42,191 nucleotides of DNA, from contig NZ_JAAVBE010000037.1 of NCBI RefSeq assembly GCF_014803725.1, positions 1-42,191 of the forward strand. Reading direction: 5' to 3'. The notes under the pieces are model-generated. The model searched no databases. It had not been told where the DNA came from and saw nothing but the letters and a program-made list of their open reading frames with translations. Position numbers and translations under genes: made by a program. Source of the stretch: Desulfovibrio sp. (GTDB lineage: Bacteria > Desulfobacterota > Desulfovibrionia > Desulfovibrionales > Desulfovibrionaceae). Positions 10,292-17,781 of the stretch are shown here, one piece after another. How positions within the stretch are numbered: position 1 is the stretch's first letter; each line of letters starts with the position of its first letter.

Positions 10292-10957
10292 TTACGCCGC
10301 AGGCCGGATGAGCCCGCGCCCAAGCAACAGCTCCGCCAGTGGCGTGAGCGGCAGCCCGACAACGGTGCTCCACGCGCCGTCAAGCCGCTCGGCGAGGAAG
10401 GCTCCGCGGCCCTGCACGGCATAGGCGCCGGCCTTGTCGTCAGGCTCCCCCGTGCGCGCATAGGCCGCGAGCACCGCGCGCGGCCAGTCCGCAAAGGTCA
10501 CGCGGGCCGTATCGGTGAAGTATTCTTCGTGCGGGGCCGGCCAGCTTTCGGGCACGCGCAGGGCAACGGCGCTCGTCACCGAATGCGTGCGCCCGGCGAG
10601 CTCTTCCAGCATGGCCAGCGCCTCGGCGCGGTCACGGGGCTTGCCCAGGATGCGCCCGTCCAGGCAGACAACGGTATCCGCCGCAATGACAAGACTTGCG
10701 GAAGCCTCCTCCGGCCCGAGGATAGGATGCACGCGGCGGGCCTTGCTCCTCGCGGCGCGCAGGGCATAGGCCGCGGCGTCTTCACCGGCTGCGGGGCGGG
10801 GTTCCTCCTTATCGGGCGCGGTGAGGACGGTAAAAGGAAGCCCCCACGAGGCGAGAAGCTTGCGTCGGCGCGGTGAGGCCGAAGCCAGCACCACGCGCAG
10901 GCCCGGGGCGGGCACGAAGAGCGGCGGGGCGGTATCGGGCAGCGTCTGCTGGTCCAT
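10292..10957 (-). CDS. maf: Maf-family nucleoside triphosphate pyrophosphatase
   Basis: The protein has 221 residues. VVLASASPRRRKLLASWG is the N-terminal Maf signature. Later come VIAADTVV with the catalytic Asp, GRILGKPRDRAEALAML, and GAYAVQGRGAFLAERLDG near the end. Maf proteins hydrolyse non-canonical or canonical NTPs (dTTP/UTP or m7GTP) to monophosphates in the cytosol and affect septation. The gene starts 6 bases after the upstream phosphoesterase stop on the minus strand and is probably last in an operon with it and the Trm112-like gene. Confidence 0.9.
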   Translation of the reverse strand: MDQQTLPDTAPPLFVPAPGLRVVLASASPRRRKLLASWGLPFTVLTAPDKEEPRPAAGEDAAAYALRAARSKARRVHPILGPEEASASLVIAADTVVCLDGRILGKPRDRAEALAMLEELAGRTHSVTSAVALRVPESWPAPHEEYFTDTARVTFADWPRAVLAAYARTGEPDDKAGAYAVQGRGAFLAERLDGAWSTVVGLPLTPLAELLLGRGLIRPAA

Positions 10958-10963
10958 GCCGGT

Positions 10964-11521
10964 TCAGCCGAGCGGCCTGTGGCGGAGAATTTCCCGCCCG
11001 TCCATGGCGAGCACGCGGAAGACGCCATCTTCATACAAGCCGTAGCTGCGCGGGAAGCCCTGCTTGGGCAGAGAGAGCGAGCCCGGGTTCCAGAAATGGA
11101 GGCCGTCCAGGGTCTCGCCGCGCGGCACATGGGTATGCCCGCGCAGGATGACCGTGCCGGCGCCGAGCCCCGGGATGGGCGGCGCCTCAGGCAGCCGGTG
11201 GCCGTGGCAGGCGAAGATGCGCAAGCCATCCACATCCAGCCACGCGCTTTCCGGCATGGGGAAGGGCATGAGGCACACGTCCACCTCGGCGTCGCAATTG
11301 CCGCGCACGGCCGTGACGGGCGGCCGCATGGCGGTGAGTCCGGGCATGTCGTGCAACAGCCCCGGCGTGTCATAGCCCGGCGGCAGGGGATTGCGCGGGC
11401 CGTGATAGACAAGGTCGCCCAACAGCACCACCATGTCCGGGGCGAGCTCCCCGATGCGGTCTTCCAGAAAGTGCAGGCTCTCGAGCGAGCCGTGCAGGTC
11501 GGAGGCGATGAGCAGGCGCAT
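10964..11521 (-). CDS. yfcE: YfcE-type metallophosphoesterase
   Basis: The protein has 185 residues and holds all the calcineurin-like motifs: SDLHG (residues 7-11), GDLVYHGPRN, GNCDAEVD, CHGHR and GHTHVPRGE. These bind two metal ions. The NPGSLSLPK end is typical of YfcE, a cytosolic Mn2+-dependent phosphodiesterase. The ATG shares one base with the stop of the upstream Trm112-like gene (TGATG, 11519-11523), so the two are translationally coupled. The natural substrate is not known. Confidence 0.9.
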   Translation of the reverse strand: MRLLIASDLHGSLESLHFLEDRIGELAPDMVVLLGDLVYHGPRNPLPPGYDTPGLLHDMPGLTAMRPPVTAVRGNCDAEVDVCLMPFPMPESAWLDVDGLRIFACHGHRLPEAPPIPGLGAGTVILRGHTHVPRGETLDGLHFWNPGSLSLPKQGFPRSYGLYEDGVFRVLAMDGREILRHRPLG

Positions 11522-11733
11522 CAGGCTTTGCCCCCGGCGCCGTTATCCCGCTCCCACTTGTCGCGCGGGATGGCCTCTTCCACGAGCATGACGGGGATCT
11601 CGTCCCGCACCGGGTAGACCACGCCGCAGGCCTCGCAGGCAAAGCCCGCGGTTTCGCCCCCGCGCTCAAGCGCCGCAAGGTCGCCGAGGCATTTGGGGCA
11701 GGCCAGCAGGTGCAAGAGTTCTTCAGTATTCAT
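11521..11733 (-). CDS. Trm112-like zinc-binding protein (UPF0434 family)
   Basis: The protein has 70 residues. ATG 11733 is chosen because AAGGAG lies just upstream; the frame runs further but that part is low-complexity Ala/Gly. The protein has LLACPKCLGDL (CxxC), then FACEACGVVYPVRDEIPVML (second CxxC), the usual short zinc-ribbon pattern of YcaR/Trm112 proteins. These act as small partners of methyltransferases or other enzymes. The stop overlaps the next start by one base. Confidence 0.87.
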   Translation of the reverse strand: MNTEELLHLLACPKCLGDLAALERGGETAGFACEACGVVYPVRDEIPVMLVEEAIPRDKWERDNGAGGKA

Positions 11734-11753
11734 GATGGCTCCTTGTGCGGCGT

Positions 11754-12734
11754 TCATCTGCCCCACAGCGCCAGCAGCGGGCCGGCCGGCAGCAGCGCTT
11801 CCAGCGGCATTTCCACCTTTTGCACGCCTGCGGCCCACGGGGCCACCTGATAGGGCTGAAAATTGATGCAGACGCCCTCGGGCGTGAGCGTCAGGCTGGA
11901 AAAGTTCTCCACCAGGGGCGCGGTGCCCGCTTCCAGCACCGCCGGGCGCGTCGTGGCGCCGAGTCGGGGCGCAAGTTCCTTGCGCGACCAGTCGGACATG
12001 AGCGTGAGCGCGGTCTCGGGCTTTTCGAAAAGGTCCATGAAAGCCAGGCGCTGCCCGGTGAGCAGGCTGTAATTGAGCGTGAGGATGTCCAGATTGCCCT
12101 GGAGCGCGCCCGTGTAGTTCCAGATCTCGAAGGTGATGCTCACGGCCGCGTCCGACGGCCGGCTGATGCTGTAGGAGCCCCAGAGCTCGAAGGCCGGTCG
12201 CTGGTCCGTGGGGCTGTCCGATTCCATCACGTCATGGACGGGCAGCATGTCCGCCTCGGGGAGGCCCGGACGGCTCAGGTCCAGATGAGCCTCAAAGGCG
12301 TTGGCGATGCCCGTGACCCAGGCGCGGATGTCCGCGTCCACCGCGGGCGAGCCTACGGATGGGTAGTCGATATGGATGACGGCCCCCTGCGGGTCCGCGG
12401 GGCTCCCGGGGAGCGGCTTTTGCAGCAGATGATTGATGACGCCGGGCCACTGCGAGCCGGAGAGCTGCGCCGCCGCGTCCTCGGGAGTGGCGGGGAGGCT
12501 GGCCGCAGCGGGCGCCACTTCGGGAGTGGGCGCGTTTGCCGCGGGCTCCGGTGTGGCCGGGCGCGCGGCATCGGTCCCCTGCGGCGACGCAGGGGCGGCG
12601 GCCAGCAAACGGGGCGTTGCCGCCAAGGCGCCGCAGGGAAAGCTCGCGGCAAGCGCTGCCATCACCAGCAGCACGGGCGCGCCCGCTGCCCGCAGGCAAG
12701 CCCTGACCGCACCGAAGAACGGTATGGAAAACAT
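11754..12734 (-). CDS. Exported DUF3298/RsiV-C-like protein, paralogue 2
   Basis: The protein has 326 residues with a signal peptide (hydrophobic 18-38, ending GALAA), then an Ala/Pro linker to about residue 90. The C-terminal half follows the DUF4163/DUF3298 layout seen in RsiV and PdaC: PSVGSPAVDADIRAWV, SITFEIWNYTGALQGN, LDILTLNYSLLTGQRL, DLFEKPETAL, and the ending GVCINFQPYQVAPWAAG. In PdaC-like proteins this module sits next to a deacetylase; here it stands alone. It follows a paralogue at 12766-13740 and lies 20 bases before the Trm112-like gene. It is probably periplasmic; ligand unknown. Confidence 0.78.
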   Translation of the reverse strand: MFSIPFFGAVRACLRAAGAPVLLVMAALAASFPCGALAATPRLLAAAPASPQGTDAARPATPEPAANAPTPEVAPAAASLPATPEDAAAQLSGSQWPGVINHLLQKPLPGSPADPQGAVIHIDYPSVGSPAVDADIRAWVTGIANAFEAHLDLSRPGLPEADMLPVHDVMESDSPTDQRPAFELWGSYSISRPSDAAVSITFEIWNYTGALQGNLDILTLNYSLLTGQRLAFMDLFEKPETALTLMSDWSRKELAPRLGATTRPAVLEAGTAPLVENFSSLTLTPEGVCINFQPYQVAPWAAGVQKVEMPLEALLPAGPLLALWGR

Positions 12735-12765
12735 GGAAGCCAGCCGGGAGGGACGCCGGGCGCCG

Positions 12766-13740
12766 TTACTTGCGCTCGCCGGCGCCGCCGTCCTTGGCAG
12801 GGGGCGTGGCGGCTGCGTTTTCCGCCTTTGCCGCCGTGGCGGCGTCCGGCCACACGGCGGGTTCTGGCCCGGCAGCGGCCAGCGCCGCGAGCGGCATCTC
12901 CACCTGCTGCGGCCCGGCGGACCACGGCCCCACCTGATAGGGCTGGAACTGGATGGTGACGCCCGCGGGCGTGAGCGCGAGCTCGCCGAAGTTGGTGAGC
13001 TCCGGCGCGGTGCCCTCGCGGATCATCTCCTCGTCCGACTCCTCGCCGAGGCTCTTGGTGAGGCTTTCCCGCGCATAGGCCGACATGAGCTCGAGTGCCT
13101 TTTCCGGGTCCTTGAAGAGGTCGGCGAAGTCCAGGCGCTTGCCGCTGGCAAGGTCATAGTTGCGGCAGGTGATGACGAGGTTGCCGTGCGCGCCGCCAGT
13201 GTAGCTGTAGACATTAAAGATGACGCTCACCACCTTGGGCGAGGGGCGCTCAAGGCTGTACATGCCCGTCAGGTCCCACACGCCGTAGCTGCCGGGCTTT
13301 TCGCCGTCCGGGGCGATGCTGGCGCGAACCTCCTCTTCGTAGGAGCGCATCACGCCTTCGGCCCAGGCACGAATGTCCGCGTCAACGGCCTCAACCCGGA
13401 AGGCCGGATAGTTGAGGCTCACCTTGGGGGTGCCGCCACCGCCGCTCTGGAGATGGACATTCATTACGCCGGGGTAGACGGTCTGCTCCGGGGCGGCGTT
13501 TTCCGGCTCGGGAGCCGCTGCCGGGCTTTCTTGGGCGATACTTTCGATGCGGGACACGCTCGCCTCCGGGGAAGCGGCCTGGGTCTCCCGCGCGGCTGCC
13601 TTTGCGGCGTCTGCGGCGGCTTCAGCGGGAGCGTTCGGGCGCGCCTCGGCGCCTGCCGCCTCAGCGCGCGGAGCAGTAAAAAGGAGGGCCGCCACAAGAA
13701 TCACGAAAAGCGCGAGAGGAGAAAAAGCTGTACGCTGCAT
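12766..13740 (-). CDS. Exported DUF3298/RsiV-C-like protein, paralogue 1
   Basis: The protein has 324 residues with a signal peptide (about 1-28, ending APRAEA) and an Ala/Glu-rich linker to about residue 85. The conserved part has VSLNYPAFRVEAVDADIRAW, VYSYTGGAHGNLV, YDLASGKRLDFADLFKDP and VTIQFQPYQVGPWSAG. The YTGGAHGN and FQPYQVGPW motifs are the best match to DUF3298. It keeps the GGAHGN motif that the second paralogue has changed to GALQGN. The Ala-rich C-terminus ends in GGAGERK. The function is unknown; a ligand-sensing role in the envelope is a guess from RsiV. Confidence 0.78.
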   Translation of the reverse strand: MQRTAFSPLALFVILVAALLFTAPRAEAAGAEARPNAPAEAAADAAKAAARETQAASPEASVSRIESIAQESPAAAPEPENAAPEQTVYPGVMNVHLQSGGGGTPKVSLNYPAFRVEAVDADIRAWAEGVMRSYEEEVRASIAPDGEKPGSYGVWDLTGMYSLERPSPKVVSVIFNVYSYTGGAHGNLVITCRNYDLASGKRLDFADLFKDPEKALELMSAYARESLTKSLGEESDEEMIREGTAPELTNFGELALTPAGVTIQFQPYQVGPWSAGPQQVEMPLAALAAAGPEPAVWPDAATAAKAENAAATPPAKDGGAGERK

Positions 13741-13778
13741 GCCGTTTCCTCATGCTTGGGGCGAGCCGCGGGCCGGCC

Positions 13779-14999
13779 TCAGGGCCTGAAACCGCGTCGG
13801 AGCGCCCATACGCCGCGCCGGTGCCAGACAAGGATCAGCACGGCGAGCACCAGATAGAGCCCCGCATACACATTGTGCAGGCGCAAGGGGTCGTGCGCCA
13901 GCCCCAAAAATGCCTCCAGCTGCGCGTCATAGATGGGCGAGAGCAGCTGGGCCGCGAAAAGCGTCAGCAGGGCGATGGCCTCGCGGACACGCAGGTGCAG
14001 ATCCGCCAGAAGCGCCACTGCGAACAGGGATTGCCCCGCCGTCAGTAGTATTTCCTGAAACTGGTGGCTGTCAAGGTTTATGGGCGGATAAAATCCGCCG
14101 GAGGAGGCGGCGTAGACCCCGGGGATCATGCCCACGAGCAGCGTCCACTGGTTGAGCTTGGAGGAGAGCAGGCTCCCGAGCGCCAGCGCCGCATTGCCGC
14201 GAAAGGCGAACATGAGCGCCACGATGAATTCCGGCGCTTCCGAGGCGATGGGCGCGAGCCACTGCACGAGCAAGAATTCATTGACGCCCAGGATCTTGCC
14301 GCTGGCGACAAGACTCTCGCTGAAGGGCTCCGCATTGCAGAGGATGACGCAGGCCGCGAACACAAAGAGGCAGATGATGGTGGCAAGGCGCGTCCGGCGC
14401 GAGAGCTTGGCCAGCGCTGCAGCGGGGCCTTCGGGCTCTTCGTCGGCGCAGGGGCGGTGCGCCACGATCCAGATATACCATATATAGATGCAGAGCAGGA
14501 CGACGCCGTCCACCCAGGTGAGCGAGCCCTTGACCGGGATGAAGAGCGCGTAGACCGTCGCCATGCCGAGGAAGAGCACGTCCGTGCGCTTGTCGTCGGG
14601 GAGCACCACGCCCTTGTGGTAGCGCGCCGCGAAAATGAGCACGATGGCCGACCAGCCCACGCCGATGAGCAGCCGGTTGGCGCCGGTCATGTTGGCGATG
14701 GCATAGTGGGAGTAGGGGCCGGCCGGGTTTTGCCCGGCCATCCACGTGAAATACATGTCCACGGCGTATTCGGGGAGCACCGCGATGAAGGCCACCACGG
14801 CCACGGCTATGGCCTGGGGGATGTCGAGCTGCGCAACCTCGCAGGTCCAGGTCAGCAGAAATGACGCGCCGAGAATGGCCACGCCCGCGAGGAGCGCCGT
14901 GATGAGCGGCGAGATCTCCGGGTGCAGGACGCGGAGCGCGAGCCCGGGAATGGTCAGCAAGATGGCGAGAAGGAATGGCCTGAGTGCGCGGAGGGACAT
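13779..14999 (-). CDS. Sodium/calcium-exchanger-family membrane transporter, under a Mn2+ riboswitch
   Basis: The protein has 406 residues with 10-11 predicted membrane segments. The start ATG 14999 has AGGAG just upstream; an earlier in-frame ATG at 15077 falls inside the riboswitch and is rejected. The two inverted repeats of the Na/Ca exchanger family are visible: VAVVAFIAVLPEYAVDMYF in the first half and LAPIASEAPEFIVALMFAF in the second. Their Pro-Glu pairs are the ion-binding acidic residues of this superfamily. A cytoplasmic loop with EEPEGP lies in the middle. The leader riboswitch (15036-15163) senses Mn2+ in known cases, so export of Mn2+ or Ca2+ is more likely than a generic role. 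The transported ion is inference. Confidence 0.85.
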   Translation of the reverse strand: MSLRALRPFLLAILLTIPGLALRVLHPEISPLITALLAGVAILGASFLLTWTCEVAQLDIPQAIAVAVVAFIAVLPEYAVDMYFTWMAGQNPAGPYSHYAIANMTGANRLLIGVGWSAIVLIFAARYHKGVVLPDDKRTDVLFLGMATVYALFIPVKGSLTWVDGVVLLCIYIWYIWIVAHRPCADEEPEGPAAALAKLSRRTRLATIICLFVFAACVILCNAEPFSESLVASGKILGVNEFLLVQWLAPIASEAPEFIVALMFAFRGNAALALGSLLSSKLNQWTLLVGMIPGVYAASSGGFYPPINLDSHQFQEILLTAGQSLFAVALLADLHLRVREAIALLTLFAAQLLSPIYDAQLEAFLGLAHDPLRLHNVYAGLYLVLAVLILVWHRRGVWALRRGFRP

Positions 15000-15035
15000 G
15001 CGTTCTCCTGGCGGTATGGGGGACGGGTGCCCCAA

Positions 15036-15163
15036 AAACAAAAAAGACCCCGGCATGCCTGCCAAGGTCTCACTCATCGGCTATGCCGACGACGGCGCCA
15101 GACCGTGAGGTCATGCTGTTGACGCCGTCCGGGCCTCAAGAGCCCAGTTACTCCCCTTGTGCG
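15036..15163 (-). ncRNA. yybP-ykoY (Mn2+) riboswitch with expression-platform terminator
   Basis: On the minus strand the RNA begins CAAGGGGAGTAACTGGG (about 15160) and continues with GGCGTCAACAGCATGACC and GCCGATGAGTGAGACCTT. These are the conserved segments of the yybP-ykoY aptamer: GGGGAGUA, GCGUCAACA and GAGUGAGACCUU, where the 5' AAGG pairs with the 3' CCUU as P1. The terminator follows: AGACC (15070-15066) pairs with GGTCT (15049-15045) around a GGC/GCC inner stem, then a T-run. P1 and the terminator share the AGACCTT strand, so metal binding should prevent termination and turn the transporter on. Confidence 0.92.
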
Positions 15164-15166
15164 GCG

Positions 15167-15195
15167 ACTATGCGCGCGAGAGGTGGCCCTGTCAA
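15167..15195 (-). promoter_or_regulatory. Promoter of the riboswitch-transporter transcript
   Basis: On the minus strand TTGACA (15195-15190) and CATAGT (15172-15167) are separated by 17 bases. A start about 7 bases on would place the first nucleotide at the riboswitch 5' end, which supports both calls. Confidence 0.75.
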
Positions 15196-15268
15196 GGGGC
15201 GCGGGCGCGAGGAGGGGGGACGTTTTTGGGGCTCGAGCCGCGCACCCGGGAAAAAGCGCAAAAAATGC

Positions 15269-15297
15269 TTGCCAAGTTCCTCAAACAGGGCTAAGAA
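15269..15297 (+). promoter_or_regulatory. tRNA-Leu promoter
   Basis: TTGCCA (15269-15274), a 17-base spacer, then TAAGAA (15292-15297). The mature tRNA starts 11 bases later, the usual short leader for a tRNA gene. Confidence 0.65.
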
Positions 15298-15307
15298 CAT
15301 TCCTCAC

Positions 15308-15392
15308 GCCGAGGTGGTGGAACTGGTAGACACGCTATCTTGAGGGGGTAGTGGCAATTGCTGTGCGGGTTCGAGTCCCGCCCTCGGCACCA
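15308..15392 (+). tRNA. tRNA-Leu (anticodon GAG)
   Basis: The 85-base gene folds as a class II tRNA. The acceptor stem is GCCGAGG/CCTCGGC with discriminator A and encoded CCA (15390-15392). The D-arm has GGTAGAC. The anticodon stem is CTATC/GGTAG with loop TTGAGGG, giving anticodon GAG (codon CUC). A variable arm TGGC/GCTG is present, and the T-arm is GCGGG-TTCGAGT-CCCGC. It closely resembles E. coli tRNA-Leu(GAG). An integrase gene follows directly, so the 3' half is the likely attachment site. Confidence 0.95.
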
Positions 15393-15401
15393 GGAGACGA
15401 T

Positions 15402-15442
15402 AAGGGATTATGGCTAACTAGCTATAATCCCTTTATTTTTTT
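15402..15442 (+). terminator. Intrinsic terminator of tRNA-Leu
   Basis: AAGGGATTAT (15402-15411) pairs perfectly with ATAATCCCTT (15424-15433), followed by TATTTTTTT. It lies 10 bases after the tRNA CCA. Confidence 0.85.
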
Positions 15443-15469
15443 ATGCGAAAATGGAGGGAAAATTTACCG

Positions 15470-15523
15470 TTTGACCCCAAAAATCCAAAGTAAGCAGAAA
15501 TGGGGTCAAACATGGGGTCAAAC
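15470..15523. repeat. One inverted and two direct copies of TGGGGTCAAA at the integrase start
   Basis: TTTGACCCCA lies at 15470-15479. Its reverse complement TGGGGTCAAA occurs at 15501-15510 and again at 15513-15522, each direct copy within a 12-base unit ATGGGGTCAAAC. The last two form the first eight codons of the integrase (MGSN twice). Position and arrangement fit arm-type binding sites for the integrase or its partner protein next to attL, or an autoregulatory operator. Confidence 0.65.
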
Positions 15524-17335
15524 AATCAGTCGAGTAGAGTAGCTCCGAGACGAAAGATCTCATGTGCAACATACATATATAGAAAACGTGGTATTTTTTA
15601 CTACCGATTCGCCTTCCCGAGAAATTCAGTCTGGAGCGGACACGCACGGGAGTTGCGGGTTAGCCTTAAAACGGGTTATCTGGGACAGGCGCAGAGGCTT
15701 GCGTCGAGGCTCCATGAATTGACCGTGTTTTTTATGGAGAGGTTTGCAATGTGCAATGATGATACTCTGGAAGCCCAAAAAGCGCGTTTGGATAGTCTAC
15801 GGGCTCAGCTCAGGCAGCTAGTGGACGAGATGCTTGATGAGCCAGGCAAGCGTGCCATCTCCATTGATACAGCCAGGAAGAAATTAAACAGATACTTGAA
15901 GCGTAAGCTCGATGAAGATGCAACGATGCCTATGCCGCTGCCTACGTCAACGATTACCTATCTTGATAATCAAACTGAGCATGTCTCGATTGATGCAATA
16001 TATGACAGGAATGCCTCAGAAATTGTAAAAAAGATAAATACCTTCGACGATTTTGAAGATTGGTATCCACAATCAGTGATAGAAATGATTGCTGAAAAGA
16101 TATTTAAGAGAGAAGAGATTTCAAAAGAAAATTCGATTCAGCTAGCAAAGTTATTTCAGAAAACATTAGCAATATACGACCAGATCAAGGCTGCAAGAAT
16201 TAGAGGAGATTATTATTTTGAGCAGCCTTTTTATTCGGCTGTAGAGGATTTAAGCGGCTTAGGAAGTGATAAAAATAAAAGATCTCAAAAGAAGATAGCT
16301 GATATTGAGGATATTAAACTAAGTAAATTAATACAGAGATATTGTAATACACAGATAGCGGATGGAGCATGGAAGAAGGATTCATTAAGGGATCATCAAG
16401 GACGCTTAGAAAATTTAATTGAAATCATTGGAGATAAGGAGATTACTCAAATTAATCGCGAGGATATGCGCCGATTTCGGGATATATTGGAGAAGCTGCC
16501 ACCTTCACGGAAAAAAAGTCCGAAATATCGTGATAAAACAATAAACGAAATTCTAGCGATGGACTATGAAAATAGGCTAAGCGTAAAATCAATTAATATT
16601 ATCGTCCAATCCGTTTCAAGCATGTTTGAATGGGCTATTAGAGAAGGGGTTATGCAATCAAACCCAGCACGTGGCCTTAGTAAACGGGATGCAGAGCCTG
16701 ATATTGAAAAAAGAGAACCTTTTACAAATGAGGAAATCCAACAAATTTTTTATTCTGGAGATTTTACACCAAATAAATTTAATAATCCAGCGGATTATTG
16801 GGTTCCATTGATAGGCTTATATACTGGTATGAGATTGGAAGAAATTTGTCAGCTTCACTGTGAAGATATTTATAAAGATGCGGATGGTATTTGGCTTATC
16901 AGCATTTGTGAAGAGAGTAGTGATGGACTTAAGGACAAGAGATTAAAAACAAAAAATGCTAAACGTCAGGTACCTATTCATCAAGAACTAATCCAATTAG
17001 GATTGATAAAGTATATGGAAAAAATAAAAGTTAATTCTGTACGTCTATTTCCAACGCTAAGCAGGACTGAAAATACGAATAAATATGGGAAGCATGTTGG
17101 TAAATATTTCTCAAATCTTCTTAAGAAAAAAGGTATAAAACAAGGAAAAAGTTTTCATTCTTTAAGGCATACTTTTTCTAACTTCTTTAAGGTTATACAT
17201 TTACATAATGATATTTTTAGACAGGTTTTTGGGCACACAATTCCGGAACTAGCTGGACACCAATATGGAGCGCGGTTTTCTCCAAAGCAGTGCTATAATG
17301 AATTGATTAAATTGCTTAATTATAAAAGGAAATGA
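15500..17335 (+). CDS. Tyrosine site-specific recombinase (integrase)
   Basis: The protein has 611 residues, long for the family. After a repeated MGSN start, YIYRKRGIFYYRFAFPR and ELRVSLKTGYLGQAQRLA form the N-terminal arm-binding-type domain typical of integrases that use tRNA genes. A core-binding SAM-like domain covers about 265-400. The catalytic domain shows GLYTGMRLEEI (Arg445), HSLRHTF (His553, Arg556), FGHT (His579) and the nucleophile Tyr in HQYGARFSP (Tyr589). All the catalytic set is present, so it is probably active. The two in-frame ATGs (15500, 15512) have only weak ribosome-binding sites, so the exact start is unsure. It lies 108 bases after tRNA-Leu and its coding sequence is AT-rich unlike the backbone. 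Confidence 0.92.
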   Translation: MGSNMGSNNQSSRVAPRRKISCATYIYRKRGIFYYRFAFPRNSVWSGHARELRVSLKTGYLGQAQRLASRLHELTVFFMERFAMCNDDTLEAQKARLDSLRAQLRQLVDEMLDEPGKRAISIDTARKKLNRYLKRKLDEDATMPMPLPTSTITYLDNQTEHVSIDAIYDRNASEIVKKINTFDDFEDWYPQSVIEMIAEKIFKREEISKENSIQLAKLFQKTLAIYDQIKAARIRGDYYFEQPFYSAVEDLSGLGSDKNKRSQKKIADIEDIKLSKLIQRYCNTQIADGAWKKDSLRDHQGRLENLIEIIGDKEITQINREDMRRFRDILEKLPPSRKKSPKYRDKTINEILAMDYENRLSVKSINIIVQSVSSMFEWAIREGVMQSNPARGLSKRDAEPDIEKREPFTNEEIQQIFYSGDFTPNKFNNPADYWVPLIGLYTGMRLEEICQLHCEDIYKDADGIWLISICEESSDGLKDKRLKTKNAKRQVPIHQELIQLGLIKYMEKIKVNSVRLFPTLSRTENTNKYGKHVGKYFSNLLKKKGIKQGKSFHSLRHTFSNFFKVIHLHNDIFRQVFGHTIPELAGHQYGARFSPKQCYNELIKLLNYKRK

Positions 17336-17379
17336 TATTGCTAACTTTTAATAAACTGAAAAATCAATATATGGTATAA

Positions 17380-17408
17380 TTGACAAATAATGAAATATAT
17401 TATATTTT
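17380..17408 (+). promoter_or_regulatory. Possible promoter after the integrase
   Basis: TTGACA (17380-17385), 17 bases, then TATTTT (17403-17408). It reads toward the primase-helicase gene about 370 bases further on. The region is AT-rich, so chance matches are likely. Confidence 0.35.
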
Positions 17409-17466
17409 ACATGTAAATCGCGTAGAGCCTCGTTCACGCGCGGATCTTGGGATCAAATTATTTTTT

Positions 17467-17511
17467 AAGGTTGACCTTGAGTTATTTTTGGGTTATTTCA
17501 GATCTCAAGGT
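17467..17511. repeat. AAGGT/ACCTT inverted repeats in the leader of the primase-helicase
   Basis: AAGGT (17467-17471) and ACCTT (17474-17478) form a small palindrome. ACCTTGAG (17474-17481) is repeated in reverse as CTCAAGGT (17504-17511). This could be an operator or a leader hairpin. The rest of the 446-base gap (17336-17781) holds no open frame with a ribosome-binding site. Confidence 0.4.
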
Positions 17512-17631
17512 TAGGAACTGCGTATACCTTAGAAGAGGAAAATGATTTCCATGTGTGAAAACTCGTTGAAATAAATAATTTTATTTTCCCGCCTTCGATC
17601 CTCCAGGTAATTATATTCTCTTGTCGCGCCT

Positions 17632-17671
17632 ACCCAGCTTGCGTGAGCTGGGTCGGGTTTCTTCTTTTTTG
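17632..17671 (+). terminator. Terminator-like hairpin in the leader of the primase-helicase
   Basis: ACCCAGCT (17632-17639) pairs with AGCTGGGT (17646-17653), then CGGG and a T-rich run to 17671. It may end the integrase transcript, or attenuate the next gene, whose start is 110 bases downstream. Confidence 0.6.
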
Positions 17672-17781
17672 TGTCCTTTATCTTGGACCTTTGTAGGACA
17701 GGAAAGTGACACAAAGGGGGCGCACCGATGCGACAGGGTGCGTAGTGGGCCAACGCCTTCCCCAAGCAATGGAGGATCGTC

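Noticed and set aside
15000..15077. Extended N-terminus of the exchanger-family protein from ATG 15077
   Set aside because: This stretch contains part of the riboswitch and its terminator; ATG 14999 has a good ribosome-binding site.
15351..15542. Open frame across the tRNA-Leu 3' half into the integrase
   Set aside because: It runs through the tRNA and its terminator and has no family or ribosome-binding site.
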